Numbered from the stretch's first letter, positions 41,825-53,098 are shown. The stretch: DNA of 64,000 bases from Myxococcota bacterium (GCA_963169045.1 CAUJDF010000058.1:248001-312000), one strand, 5' to 3'. Program-made: numbers and translations. The notes: generated by a model not told the origin, from the sequence alone.

Positions 41825-43275
41825 ACGCAGCGACGACGAAGTCACACGTCGAGAACGTCACGTCGGTCCTCGTCGTCGACGACGAGCCCCAGATCCGGCG
41901 CGCCTGGAAGTGGATGCTCGTCTCGGACGAGTTCGAGTTCTACGAGTGCGCCAACGCGCTCGAAGCGCTCCACCTGCTGGCGAGCCAGCGCATCGACGTC
42001 CTCGTCACCGACGTCATGATGCCCGGCATCGACGGCCTCGAGCTCCTGCGGCGCGTCAAGGCGGAGCGGCCGGAGATCGAGGTCATCATCATGACCGGCG
42101 CCGGCAGCATCCCCGACGCGGTGCGCGCTACGCGCGACGGGGCCTTCGACTATCTGACGAAGCCCTTCAGCGACATCGAGGACTGCATCAAGAAGGTGCG
42201 GCAGGCGGCGCAGCTCAAGCGGCTGCGCGACGAGAACCTCCAGCTGCGCCAGCAGGTGGAGTCGAGCCCGCAGGGGCCGCTTCTCGACAGCGAGAACCCG
42301 GCGATGAAGGCCGTCAACCAGCAGATCGGCCAGATCGCTCGCGTCGGCTCGACGGTGCTGATCACCGGCCCGACCGGGTCAGGCAAGACGATGATCGCCC
42401 GCGCGATCCACGACGCCAGCCCGCGGCGCAACGGTCCGTTCGTGGTCATCGACTGCGGTCAGATCCCCAAGGACCTCATCGAGTCCGAGCTGTTCGGTCA
42501 CAAGAAGGGCGCGTTCACGCACGCCCTGACCGACAAGGCCGGCCTCTTCGAGGCGGCCAACGGCGGCACGCTCTTCCTCGACGAGATCGGGAACATGCCC
42601 ATGGACCTGCAGCAGAAGCTGTTGCGGGTGCTGCAGGACTCGATCGTGCGTCGCGTCGGTGAGACGACCAAGGAGGTCAAGGTCGACGTGCGCGTCATCG
42701 GCGCGACCAACGCCGACCTGCAGAAGGCGGTGGACAGCGGCCAGTTCCGATCGGACCTGTACTTCCGCCTCAAGGTCGTGCAGCTCCGCCTGCCCGCGCT
42801 CGCCGACCGGCGCGAGGACATCCCCAAGCTCGCGTACCACTTCCTGCGCAAGCACACCGCGCAGATGGGCAAGACGATCAAGACGATCTCGCCCCGCTGC
42901 ATGGACGTGCTGCGCAACAGCCGGTGGAGCGGCAACATCCGCGAGCTCGCGGCGGCGATCGAGCGCGCCGTCGTCTTCGAGACCGGGGAGGAGCTCACCG
43001 AGCGCCACCTGCCGCCGGAGCTGCAGCAGGGCGCCGAGTCGCCGACGGTGCTCGAGTCCTTCTCGGGGCAGGTCGACCTGACGCTGCCGTTCGCCAAGGC
43101 GCTCGAGCAGGCGGAGACCGCGTATCGCGTGGCCTATCTGACCGGCGTGATGAACAAGTACCGCAACGTCTCGGCGGCCGCGCGCCACGCCGAGGTCGAT
43201 CGCGCCAACTTCCGGCGGCTGCTCCGCCGCTACGGCATCACCGACTACCCCAAGGGGCACGTCCAGACCCGGTGA
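41821..43275 (+). CDS. NtrC-family response regulator with altered GAFTGA loop
   Basis: The 484-residue protein has a receiver domain with Asp64, an AAA+ domain with Walker A GPTGSGKT (183-190) and Walker B LFLDEI, and a C-terminal helix-turn-helix ([20 protein letters not shown]). The sigma54-contact loop reads GAFTHA (230-235) instead of GAFTGA. The invariant second Gly is lost, which in characterised proteins usually abolishes sigma54 contact. It may work with sigma70 or by oligomerisation only. It ends the two-component operon. Confidence 0.9.
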   Translation: MNAATTKSHVENVTSVLVVDDEPQIRRAWKWMLVSDEFEFYECANALEALHLLASQRIDVLVTDVMMPGIDGLELLRRVKAERPEIEVIIMTGAGSIPDAVRATRDGAFDYLTKPFSDIEDCIKKVRQAAQLKRLRDENLQLRQQVESSPQGPLLDSENPAMKAVNQQIGQIARVGSTVLITGPTGSGKTMIARAIHDASPRRNGPFVVIDCGQIPKDLIESELFGHKKGAFTHALTDKAGLFEAANGGTLFLDEIGNMPMDLQQKLLRVLQDSIVRRVGETTKEVKVDVRVIGATNADLQKAVDSGQFRSDLYFRLKVVQLRLPALADRREDIPKLAYHFLRKHTAQMGKTIKTISPRCMDVLRNSRWSGNIRELAAAIERAVVFETGEELTERHLPPELQQGAESPTVLESFSGQVDLTLPFAKALEQAETAYRVAYLTGVMNKYRNVSAAARHAEVDRANFRRLLRRYGITDYPKGHVQTR

Positions 43276-43338
43276 GCGATGGGCGATTCGCTCGCCCGAA
43301 GCAGGCGCACCCGGCGAACTCCGGGCGCCGGCGCCGGC

Positions 43339-43809
43339 TCAACGATGGTAGGGCCACCCCTGCAGGATCGTCCCCGCCCGGTACAGCTGCTCGACCAGCA
43401 CCAGCCGCGCCAGCTCGTGCGGAAACGTCAGCAGGCTCAGGCTCCACACCAGGTTCGCCCGCTCGCGCACCGACGGGTCGTGCCCGTCAGGGCCGCCGAT
43501 CAGGAACGCGATCTCGCGCACGCCGGCGTCGCGCTGCTTGCCGAGCCAGCGTGCAATATCTTGTGAATTCATGGACTTGCCACGCTCGTCGAGCGCGACG
43601 ACCAGCGCGCCGGGCGGGACAGCGGCGAGGAGGTGCTTCGCCTCCTCGCTCCGCCATTTCTCCGGATCGCCTTTGGGGTGCCGCTCGACGTCACGCACCT
43701 CGATCTCGCGCGCCGGCAGCAGCGGCGCGGTGCGCTCGAGGTAGTCGTCACAGCCGGCGCGGGCGTAGGGCGTCCGCAGCCGGCCGACGGCGATGACCGT
43801 CAGCCGCAA
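43339..43809 (-). CDS. rlmH: 23S rRNA (pseudouridine1915-N3)-methyltransferase RlmH
   Basis: RlmH methylates pseudouridine 1915 in helix 69 of 23S rRNA on the assembled ribosome. The 156-residue SPOUT-family product has FLIGGPDGHD, the glycine-rich SAM knot, and ends with the typical LVLVEQLYRAGTILQGWPYH. It follows rsfS by six bases, as in the common rsfS-rlmH pair. Confidence 0.95.
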   Translation of the reverse strand: MRLTVIAVGRLRTPYARAGCDDYLERTAPLLPAREIEVRDVERHPKGDPEKWRSEEAKHLLAAVPPGALVVALDERGKSMNSQDIARWLGKQRDAGVREIAFLIGGPDGHDPSVRERANLVWSLSLLTFPHELARLVLVEQLYRAGTILQGWPYHR

Positions 43810-43815
43810 CGCCGT

Positions 43816-44202
43816 TCAGTGCAGGCTGGCGGCGTGCTGGCCGGGCGTGTTCTCGGGCGGGTGGTAGTCGACGCGCGGCGCGTCCTCCCACAGCCCTTCG
43901 AGGTCGTAGAACGCCCGCTCCGGCTCACGGAACACGTGCACCACGACGTCGCCGAAGTCGATCAGCGCCCACTGGCCGCGCTCGATGCCCTCGGAGCCGA
44001 CGGGCTTGCGCCCCGTCGCCGCGCGGTACCCATCCATCACCCCTTCGGCGAGCGCGCCCACCTGGCGCTCGGTCTTGCCGGAGGCGATCACGAAGAAGTC
44101 CGTGTAGCTGACGAGCTCCTGGACATCGAGGATCGTGATCTCGATGCCTTTCTTGTCGGACAGGCGGTCGGCGAGGAAGAGTGCGAGGTCTCTGGCTTCC
44201 AT
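43816..44202 (-). CDS. rsfS: Ribosome silencing factor RsfS
   Basis: RsfS binds L14 and blocks subunit joining in starvation. The 128-residue product shows DVQELVSYTDFFVIASGKTE, WALIDFGDVVVHVF and FYDLEGLWEDAP, all family hallmarks. Its ATG follows the proA stop directly. nadD, often placed between proA and rsfS, is absent here. Confidence 0.95.
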   Translation of the reverse strand: MEARDLALFLADRLSDKKGIEITILDVQELVSYTDFFVIASGKTERQVGALAEGVMDGYRAATGRKPVGSEGIERGQWALIDFGDVVVHVFREPERAFYDLEGLWEDAPRVDYHPPENTPGQHAASLH

Positions 44203-45465
44203 TTAACTCCTGGTCTGCCCCGACCCGTAGATGACGTACTTCCGGGCGGTCAGGTCTTCGACCCCCATCGGCCCGTAGGCGTGCAGTCGGGTCGTGCTGA
44301 TGCCGATCTCGGCGCCCAGCCCCATCTGCCCGCCGTCGGCGAAGCGCGTCGAGGCGTTGGCGATGACGACCGAGCTGTCGACCTGCTCGAGGAACCGGCG
44401 AACCTGCGAATAGTCCTCCGAGACGATGGCCTCGGTGTGGCTGGATCCGTAGGTCTCGATGTGCTCGATCGCCGCGTCGATGTCGGGCACGACGCGCACG
44501 GCGAGGATCAGGTCGAGGAACTCGGCGTGGTAGTCGTCTTCGGTGGCGGGACGGGCCGTGGGAACGAGGCCGCGCGTCACCGGGCAGCCTCGGATCTCGA
44601 CGCCCGCGGCCGCGTACTGCTCGGCCATGCGGGGAAGAAATGTCGGTGCGATGGCTTCATGAACGAGCAGGGTCTCCATCGCATTGCAGACGCCGGGACG
44701 CTGCACCTTCGCATTGTAACAGATGTCGTACGCCTTCTGCAGGTCGGCCCGGGCGTCGACGTAGACGTGGCAGACGCCCTTGTAGTGCTTGATCACCGGC
44801 ACCCGGGCGTTCTCGGCCACGAACCTGATGAGCGCCTCGCCGCCGCGGGGGATCGCGAGGTCGATCCACTGCTCGGCCTGTAGCATGGCCACGATCCATG
44901 CGCGATCGGTGGAGGGCAGGGTCATCAGCGCGTCGGCGGGCAGGCCGACGGAGGCCACGGCCTGGCGCAGCACCTCGAGCAGGGCGTCATTGGAGTGCGC
45001 GGCCTCGCTCCCGCCGCGGAGGAACACCGCGTTGCCGGCCTTCAGGCACAGGCCGGCAGCGTCGGCGGTCACGTTGGGCCGCGCTTCATAGACGATCCCG
45101 ATGACGCCGAGCGGGATGCGGACCTGCCCCACCTGAATGCCGTTCGGGCGCGTGCGCAGGCCGAGCACCTCGCCCACCGGGTCGGGCTGGGCCGCGATCT
45201 CGCGCAGGCCGGCGGCCATCTCCGCGATGCGCTTTGGGTTCAGGGCGAGCCGGTCGCGCAGCGCGCCGGTCACGCCGCGGGCGTCGGCGGCCTCGAGGTC
45301 CCGCGCGTTCGCCGCCAGGATGCGCTCGTGGGAGCGGTCGAGCGCGTCGGCCATGGCCACGAGCCCCTCGGCGCGCTTGCGTCCGCCGGCGCGGGCGACA
45401 TGGCGCGCGGCCTGGCGCGCCCGCCGCCCGAGGGCGTCCATGTGCTCTCGGTGCTCCTCGTTCAT
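44203..45465 (-). CDS. proA: Gamma-glutamyl phosphate reductase
   Basis: ProA reduces glutamyl-5-phosphate in proline synthesis. The 420-residue product has the catalytic Cys region RPGVCNAMETLLV, the NAD(P)-binding LGVIGIVYEARPN and the end segment GPMGVEDLTARKYVIYGSGQ. It leads the proA-rsfS-rlmH operon. The partner proB is at 27634-28746. Confidence 0.96.
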   Translation of the reverse strand: MNEEHREHMDALGRRARQAARHVARAGGRKRAEGLVAMADALDRSHERILAANARDLEAADARGVTGALRDRLALNPKRIAEMAAGLREIAAQPDPVGEVLGLRTRPNGIQVGQVRIPLGVIGIVYEARPNVTADAAGLCLKAGNAVFLRGGSEAAHSNDALLEVLRQAVASVGLPADALMTLPSTDRAWIVAMLQAEQWIDLAIPRGGEALIRFVAENARVPVIKHYKGVCHVYVDARADLQKAYDICYNAKVQRPGVCNAMETLLVHEAIAPTFLPRMAEQYAAAGVEIRGCPVTRGLVPTARPATEDDYHAEFLDLILAVRVVPDIDAAIEHIETYGSSHTEAIVSEDYSQVRRFLEQVDSSVVIANASTRFADGGQMGLGAEIGISTTRLHAYGPMGVEDLTARKYVIYGSGQTRS

Positions 45466-45472
45466 GGCCGCG

Positions 45473-45501
45473 CGTTACCACGGAAAGCAAAAGCTTGGCA
45501 A
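45473..45501 (-). promoter_or_regulatory. Candidate proA promoter, back to back with the lipoprotein promoter
   Basis: TTGCCA (45496-45501) and GTAACG (45473-45478) on the minus strand are 17 bases apart, just before the proA ATG. The -35 overlaps the -35 of the divergent lipoprotein gene, because TTGGCAA reads TTGCCAA on the other strand. Confidence 0.35.
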
Positions 45502-45525
45502 CCGCACCGGCCCCTCACCTACCAT
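45495..45525 (+). promoter_or_regulatory. Candidate lipoprotein-gene promoter, short or no leader
   Basis: TTGGCA (45495-45500) and TACCAT (45520-45525) are 19 bases apart. The ATG is seven bases after the -10, so the transcript would be nearly leaderless. Confidence 0.35.
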
Positions 45526-45532
45526 CACCCGC

Positions 45533-46555
45533 ATGCACTCAGCACGATGGTGGGGGCTCCTCGCGACGGCGGCGCTATACGCCGGCTGCGCGTCGAGCGA
45601 CGGGGGCGCCGGCGACGATGATTCGTCCGCCCAGCAGGGAACGCAGGACGCGCGGGTCGGCAGCGGCGACGATGCCGAGGCGCCCGCGTCCGATGGCGGC
45701 CCCGACTCGGGCGTTCATCGGGAAGATGCCGCGACGGACGGGGCGGTCACGCCCCCCCCCGACGGTCAGGTGCCGCCCGATCCCGACATGGCGGTCGGCC
45801 CGACGCCCGATGGCGGTCCCGACCACGGCCCGCGGCCGGTGCGCCTGCGCGCCTCCATCGTGCTGACGCGGACGCCCCAGGCCGACACCGGCACGGCGTC
45901 GGCGGCCATCACCGAGCCCATCGCCATCGAGGCGCCGCCGGGCTGCCGGGTGGCCGACGTCGACCCGAACGCGGCGCCGCCTGCGCCGCCCCGCGGCTAT
46001 GACGGTGGCGAGCTGACGGTCTCGGGCGTGAACGGTGGAGACCTGCGCTTCCGCCTCTCGGGCGACGCCGCGGCCGGCTTCACGTACGCGCCCGACCGCA
46101 ACGTCGGCGAGAACCTCTTCGGCGACGGCGCGACGCTGCGCGTGACCGGCGCTGGCGGCGCGCACTTCGGTCCGTTCGAGCTCTCGTTGCCGGCCCCCGC
46201 GTCCATGCAGCTACAGTCTCCGCGCGAGTTCGGCGAGACCCACGACAAGGAGGATCCGCTCTCGGTGCGGTGGGTGCCGGGCCAGTCGGAGAGCCTCCTG
46301 CTGCTGATGATCCCGACCGAGCCGCTCTCCACCGAGCCGGCCCGCGGCAACTGGGGGTATTGCGTGATCCCCGACAGCGGTCAGTTCGACGTGCCGCCCG
46401 ACGTGCTCTCCTCGGTCGCGCGCGGCGGCGGGCCTTTCGGCCGCAGCGTGCTCCTGGTGCTCACCCGGACGCGCGTCGCCCAGACGTCGGTCGGCGCCGA
46501 CGACGTCGTCTTCACCGCGTCCGCGAGCCATGGCGCCTCGATCACCCTCCGTTGA
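45533..46555 (+). CDS. Lipoprotein of unknown function with Asp/Gly/Pro-rich linker
   Basis: The 340-residue protein has a signal peptide ending in a lipobox (LYAGC). A long low-complexity linker of Asp, Gly and Pro follows (about residues 22-105). The C-terminal domain is beta-rich (SGVNGGDLRFRLSGDAAAGF, LLLLMIPTEPLS) and has no family I recognise. Such linkers are common in surface lipoproteins of Myxococcota. Confidence 0.78.
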   Translation: MHSARWWGLLATAALYAGCASSDGGAGDDDSSAQQGTQDARVGSGDDAEAPASDGGPDSGVHREDAATDGAVTPPPDGQVPPDPDMAVGPTPDGGPDHGPRPVRLRASIVLTRTPQADTGTASAAITEPIAIEAPPGCRVADVDPNAAPPAPPRGYDGGELTVSGVNGGDLRFRLSGDAAAGFTYAPDRNVGENLFGDGATLRVTGAGGAHFGPFELSLPAPASMQLQSPREFGETHDKEDPLSVRWVPGQSESLLLLMIPTEPLSTEPARGNWGYCVIPDSGQFDVPPDVLSSVARGGGPFGRSVLLVLTRTRVAQTSVGADDVVFTASASHGASITLR

Positions 46556-46590
46556 GCGGCAGGCGAATTCGACCGTGCCGCCTCCGGTGT

Positions 46591-46596
46591 TAGACT
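46591..46596 (+). promoter_or_regulatory. Possible -10 element of the TPR gene
   Basis: TAGACT lies eight bases before the ATG at 46605, echoing the leaderless spacing seen at the encapsulin operon. TTCGAC 17 bases upstream is a poor -35. Confidence 0.3.
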
Positions 46597-46604
46597 CGGC
46601 CGTC

Positions 46605-47580
46605 ATGGGCTCCCAAGTGCGAGAGGCGCAGGTCTGGCGCGCGGTCGCCGACGACCTGCGGCGCGTCATGGACTCGCTGCGGAGCAGCCGCGACCGCGCG
46701 TTCCACGCGCCGCTCCACCTCCGTATCGGCCGCATCCGGCTGCAGGCGGCGCTGCTCGAGGAGGCGGCGACGATCGTGCCGCGGCTGGCCGCCGAGGCGA
46801 ACGCGGCCCCCGACGTGGTGGCGAAGCTCGCCGTTGCGCTGTCGGTGCAGCTCTCCGGCCGTCAGGCGGACCGAGCGGTGCTCGAAGCGCTGCCCCCCGG
46901 CGTGCGCGTGGCGGCGACGGCCGACGTGACGGCGGCGCTGCAGGCCGATCCCGGCCACGAGCCGGCGCTGCAGGCCGCCGCGGCGCTGGCGGTGGTCTCC
47001 GGGCGCTGGCCCGAGGCCGTCGCCTGGTACGAGCGCCTCGCGCGCCACGCCAAGGAGGCCGAGACGGCGGGGATGGCGCTCGTGTCGATGGGCGACATCC
47101 ACTCGCGGAAGCTGGGGCGGCTCGAGGCGGCGCGTGATTGCTACCTCGAGGCGCGCGCCGTCGTCGGCGACGATCCGGTGCTGCTCGACAAGCTGCTGAA
47201 GCTCGAGCTCGAGCTCGAGCGATGGCCGGCGGCGATCGAGACGTGCCGCCGGCTGCTGCAGCTGCTGCGCGAGGCCGGGGGGCGCGCCGAGGCAGCGGTC
47301 ACCTACCTGCTCACGCTCGGCGAGATCCACCTCTACGGGCTCGAGGACGCCGCCGGCGCGATCGACCACTACCTCGAAGCGATCGGAGGGGCGCCGGGTT
47401 ACGACCTCGCGTACACGCTGCTCCAGGAGCTGGTCGAGTCGTCGGAGCGCGCGAAGATCCTGGCCGCGCTCGGCCAGGGCGAGGGCGAGCGCGCGCGCCT
47501 CCGGGCGCTCCTCCGCGGCGCGCTCGAGAAGACCCCCGACGACGTGCCCGCCGCGCTCGACGAGCTGCGGCGCGGCGCCC

Positions 47581-47591
<11 letters not shown>
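46605..47591 (+). CDS. TPR-type helical repeat protein of unknown function
   Basis: The 328-residue protein is all-helical, with tetratricopeptide-like units such as EPALQAAAALAVVSGRWPEAVAWYERL and LLTLGEIHLYGLEDAAGAIDHY (split over conserved Ala/Gly/Tyr positions). No signal peptide or membrane segment is visible. The start was placed at MGSQVREAQ; an upstream in-frame ATG is unlikely because it lies within the preceding gene. The last 11 bases overlap the convergent kinase gene. Confidence 0.75.
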
Positions 47592-49728
<2,137 letters not shown>

Positions 49729-49811
49729 GGGCGCCTCCGGGCGGAGTCCACCTCCCGGTTTCGGCGCTCGGGGTAGGAACGGCTACGCTGCGGGTCGCGC
49801 GGGACCCTGTG

Positions 49812-50603
49812 TCAGCGGCACGTCTTTTTCGTATCGGCGAGCTTCTTCTTGGCCTCGGCGGCGCGCGACGACTTGGGGTAGTCGGCGAGGAGCGTCTCGA
49901 GGAAGGGCTGCGCGTCCTTGCAGCGGCCGAGCGCGACGAAGTCGTCGTGCATGAGGATCAGCGCGTCGTCGACCTTGTCGCCCTGGGCGTACGACTTGAG
50001 GATCGCCTGCAGCGCGCGGATCGAGCCCGTGTAGTCGGCCTTGGCGAACTGGCACTCCGCGAGCAGGAACAGGGCGTTGTCGGCCTGCTTCGAGCCGGGG
50101 TACTTCGTCGCGAACTGGGTGAACGCGCGGATGGCGTCGTCGCAGTTGCCGTCGCGCTTGCGCTCCCAGCCGAAGCGGTAGAGCCCCGCCTCGTCCTCGG
50201 GGAGCGGCGGCGCGCCAGGGGCGGCGGCGTCGGTCGCTCCCGTCACCACCGGACCGAGCGGCCCGGCGTTGTCGAGCTTGTGCTTGATCTCGGCCAGCTC
50301 GCCGCGCAGCTCACGCAGCTCCTGGGAGAGCTTGTCGACCTCGAGCCCGCGGTCGGCCGAGCCGCCCTGCAGCTGGCTGATGGCCTCGCCGAGGCGTTTC
50401 TCGACGTCGGCGATGCGCTCGCCGATCTCGGTGGCCTTCTGCGCCTGCTGCTGGCGAAGCGTCCGCTGACCCTCGGTCAGCGCTTCGACCTGACCCTGCA
50501 GGGCGACGATGCTCTCTTCGTGGTCGGTGCCCTTCCAATAGGGGTAGCAACCGCCGAGGGCGAGCGCGAAGAGGAGCGGAAGGAGGGGCTTACGGGCGGG
50601 CAT
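49812..50603 (-). CDS. cpoB: Cell division coordinator CpoB (YbgF), lipid-anchored form
   Basis: The 263-residue protein has a lipobox (LALGGC) at its start, a coiled-coil trimerisation segment (about residues 27-110) and C-terminal TPRs (CDDAIRAFTQFATKYPGSKQ, ADNALFLLAECQFAKADY). CpoB links peptidoglycan synthesis and Tol-Pal-driven outer-membrane constriction. E. coli CpoB is periplasmic and not lipidated, so the lipobox is a variation. It follows pal by 15 bases; tolQRAB are not in the window. Confidence 0.88.
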   Translation of the reverse strand: MPARKPLLPLLFALALGGCYPYWKGTDHEESIVALQGQVEALTEGQRTLRQQQAQKATEIGERIADVEKRLGEAISQLQGGSADRGLEVDKLSQELRELRGELAEIKHKLDNAGPLGPVVTGATDAAAPGAPPLPEDEAGLYRFGWERKRDGNCDDAIRAFTQFATKYPGSKQADNALFLLAECQFAKADYTGSIRALQAILKSYAQGDKVDDALILMHDDFVALGRCKDAQPFLETLLADYPKSSRAAEAKKKLADTKKTCR

Positions 50604-50618
50604 CGGGCCGGCAGGGCC

Positions 50619-51389
50619 TCACTGCTGCGTTTCGATCTCGACGCGACGGTTGCGCGACCAGGCGCCCTCGTCCTCGCCCTGGGCGGCGGGGCGCTCCTCA
50701 CCGTAGCTGATGGTGGAGAGCTTGTTCGAGGGCACGCCCTGGTTCTGCAGGTAGCGCTTGGCCGAGTCGGCGCGGCGCTGGCCGAGCGCGAGGTTGTACT
50801 CCTCGGTGCCGCGCTCGTCGGCGTGCCCGGCGAGCTTGGCGCTGCTGATCTTCGCGTCCCTCAGGCAGACGGCCGCGTCGTTCAGCTTCTGGCGCTGGTC
50901 CTCGCGGATGTCATAGCGGTCGAAGTCGAAGTAGACCGGGTCCTCGCCGCAGCTGACGCGCGGCGTCTCGCACCGGCCGTTGACGCAGTTCTGGCCCTCG
51001 GGGCACGCCGGGTTGGTCGCGTGCTCGCCGCACTGGGGACGGGACGTGCAGCTGCCGGCCTCGCAGTACTGGTCGGCCCCGCACTCGCCGTCGCCGAGGC
51101 ACTCGGCGCCGCACTCGTTGTCGCGGCACTTCTGCTTGCCCGGGCACGGCGTGCTCTCGTCACAGTAGCCGGCGCGGCGCGCGCACTTGCCGGACTGGCA
51201 GATCATGCCCGGGCCGGTGCACTGGCTGTTGTCACGGCACTGCTGACAGGTGCCGTTGACGCAGAATTCGCCTTTGTCGGCGCAGTGCTCGTCGTTGTCG
51301 CACTTCGGGTACGTGGGACCACAGCCCGAAACGGTCAGGGCGGCGCCACCGATGAACACGGCAGTCAGCAGAACGCGTGCGGCTCGCAT
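50619..51389 (-). CDS. pal: Peptidoglycan-associated lipoprotein Pal with cysteine-rich insert
   Basis: The 256-residue lipoprotein has a lipobox (TVSGC) and then an unusual stretch of about 120 residues dense in Cys (e.g. CDNDEHCADKGEFCVNGTC, CRDNSQC, CDESTPCPGKQKC). The C-terminal OmpA/Pal domain is standard (YFDFDRYDIREDQ, GHADERGTEEYNLALGQRRA, SRNRRVEIE) and binds meso-DAP peptidoglycan. The start was put at MRAARVLLTAV. Pal normally has no Cys-rich region; a disulfide-bonded EGF-like insert is likely. Confidence 0.88.
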   Translation of the reverse strand: MRAARVLLTAVFIGGAALTVSGCGPTYPKCDNDEHCADKGEFCVNGTCQQCRDNSQCTGPGMICQSGKCARRAGYCDESTPCPGKQKCRDNECGAECLGDGECGADQYCEAGSCTSRPQCGEHATNPACPEGQNCVNGRCETPRVSCGEDPVYFDFDRYDIREDQRQKLNDAAVCLRDAKISSAKLAGHADERGTEEYNLALGQRRADSAKRYLQNQGVPSNKLSTISYGEERPAAQGEDEGAWSRNRRVEIETQQ

Positions 51390-51457
51390 CGTCCCATCCG
51401 GAGGAAAGGGGGTGAGGAAATGTCTCAAGGAGGCAATCGCCCCCGAACTTCCGGTGG

Positions 51458-51486
51458 ACCGTATTCCAGGCCCGGGCGCTTGTCAA
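51458..51486 (-). promoter_or_regulatory. Promoter of pal-cpoB
   Basis: A perfect TTGACA (51481-51486) and TACGGT (51458-51463) on the minus strand have a 17-base spacer. The pal ATG is about 68 bases downstream of the -10, leaving an untranslated leader of roughly 60 bases. Confidence 0.6.
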
Positions 51487-51524
51487 CGGTACAAGGTCCA
51501 CACGCCGGACGGTATCGTCGGCGC

Positions 51525-52223
51525 GTGCGGCACACACTGCTCATTCTCGCGGCGACGGCCCCGGCAGGCTGCGCTGTGTTCGACGCCGAGCCCGAGGCAT
51601 TGACGGTCGTGACCTCGGCGCCACGCCCCGGCGAGCGCCATCCGGCCGCGGCCCCGCTGCGAATTCGTTTCGATCGATATCTTCATCCAGCGATGAACTG
51701 GGACGCCGCCGTCACATTGTCATCGGCAGACGTCGCGGTCGGCGCCGACGTCGGCTATGACCCGGCGGGTCCCGATCTGGTCGTGATCCCGCGCCTCGCG
51801 CTCCGCCCCGGTCTGGGCTACCGGGTCGCCGTTCGCGCCGACGTGCTGCGCGGCATCGACGGCAGCGAGCTCGAGGAGGACGTCGAGATCGCCTTCGTCG
51901 CCGAGAGGTCGCCGGCCGCGCCGCCGACGGCGCCCGTCGACTTCGAGGCCGACCTCGCGCCGGTGTTCGCACGCGAGTGCGGCTGCCATGGTCCGGAGCC
52001 GAAGGTGTATCCGCCGCTGACGGCCGACGCCCTGCTCGCGCTCGTCCCGCAGCGCGATCCCGAGCTGCCGTTCGTGGCGCCCGGCGCGCCGCTGCGCAGC
52101 CTGCTCGTCCTGAAGGTGCTGCCCGGCTACCCGGGTCTGCTCGGCGAGACGATGCCGCCCGACCATCCGCTGCCGCCGGACGAGATCCGGCTCGTCGTCG
52201 AATGGGTGCGCGCGCTGCGCTAG
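51525..52223 (+). CDS. Lipoprotein with Ig-like (Big_5-type) domain and a CxCH motif
   Basis: The 232-residue protein starts at GTG with a short signal ending in a lipobox (APAGC). An Ig-like domain follows (SAPRPGERHPAAAPLRIRFD, LRPGLGYRVAVRADVL). The C-terminal part contains RECGCHGPEP, which resembles a c-type heme motif but has only one residue between the cysteines (C-G-C-H). Planctomycete-type cytochrome-like domains have a similar layout with CxxCH, so heme binding is doubtful. It diverges from pal. Confidence 0.7.
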   Translation: MRHTLLILAATAPAGCAVFDAEPEALTVVTSAPRPGERHPAAAPLRIRFDRYLHPAMNWDAAVTLSSADVAVGADVGYDPAGPDLVVIPRLALRPGLGYRVAVRADVLRGIDGSELEEDVEIAFVAERSPAAPPTAPVDFEADLAPVFARECGCHGPEPKVYPPLTADALLALVPQRDPELPFVAPGAPLRSLLVLKVLPGYPGLLGETMPPDHPLPPDEIRLVVEWVRALR

Positions 52224-52233
52224 GACCAGGGCC

Positions 52234-53067
52234 CTACTTGATCTTCTTGAGCAGCTCGCGGATGTGCGCCTTGAGCGCGTCGGCGGTCTTGTCCTCGTGG
52301 TAGAGCTTGCCGTTGATGTACAGCGTCGGCGTGCCGGTCAGGCCCGACTTCAGGCCCTCCTGCCGGTCGCGATCGACCGCCTCCTGCGCCGCCGGGCTGT
52401 TCATGTCGGCCTCGAACTTCTTCGTGTTCAGGCCGAGCTCGCGGGCGAAGCCGTGGATCTTGTCGGTCGTCAGCGTCGCCTGGTGGGCGAAGATCATGTC
52501 GTGCATCGGCCAGAAGCGCCCCTGCTGCCCGGCGGCCCACGTCGCGCGCGCCGCGGGCTCCGAGTTCAAATGGGCGCCGAGCGGGAAGTGCTTGAAGTAC
52601 AAGGTGACGTCGTTCGGGAAGGCCGCGAGCACCTCGGGCATGGTCTTCGAGAGCAGGCCGCAGTGCGGGCACTCGAAGTCGGCGAACTCGACGATGACGA
52701 CGCGGCCTTTGGTCGCGCCCTTCGACGGGGTGTCCTTCAGGTCGAAGGTGAAGGTCACGTTGTCGTCGAGGTACTTCTTGACGACGGCCTCGCGGACCTG
52801 GTCGATGCCCAGGCCCTCGCGGAACTTCTTCGCGCCGTAGACGGCCAGGTCTGTCGCCGCCGGGCACGACTTCGCCTGGATGCACTCGGCCATGCTCTTC
52901 TTGGCGTCGCAGGGGCAGGCGCCCTCCTGCATGAGCGTGGTCAGCGCCTGGACGTCGGCGGGCGCGAGGCCGGCGAGGTCGACGCCGGGCAGGCTCTGCG
53001 CCCCGGCCGCCGCGGGCAGCGCCACGGCGACGAAAGCCAGGACGAACGAGAGGGCGAGGGCTCGCAT
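52234..53067 (-). CDS. DsbA-family thioredoxin-fold protein, exported
   Basis: The 277-residue protein has a signal peptide (ALALSFVLAFVAVALPAAAGA) and a thioredoxin-like domain with active site CPHC at residues 133-136 (VVIVEFADFECPHCG). A cis-Pro loop (GTPTLYING) completes the fold. An N-terminal Cys-rich segment (CPCDAKKSMAECIQ) precedes it. It probably catalyses disulfide exchange in the periplasm; the pal Cys-rich insert upstream is a possible substrate. Its ATG follows a strong promoter by about 31 bases. Confidence 0.88.
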   Translation of the reverse strand: MRALALSFVLAFVAVALPAAAGAQSLPGVDLAGLAPADVQALTTLMQEGACPCDAKKSMAECIQAKSCPAATDLAVYGAKKFREGLGIDQVREAVVKKYLDDNVTFTFDLKDTPSKGATKGRVVIVEFADFECPHCGLLSKTMPEVLAAFPNDVTLYFKHFPLGAHLNSEPAARATWAAGQQGRFWPMHDMIFAHQATLTTDKIHGFARELGLNTKKFEADMNSPAAQEAVDRDRQEGLKSGLTGTPTLYINGKLYHEDKTADALKAHIRELLKKIK

Positions 53068-53098
53068 GAACGCTCCGATGGCTTCCGAAGGGCCGAGA

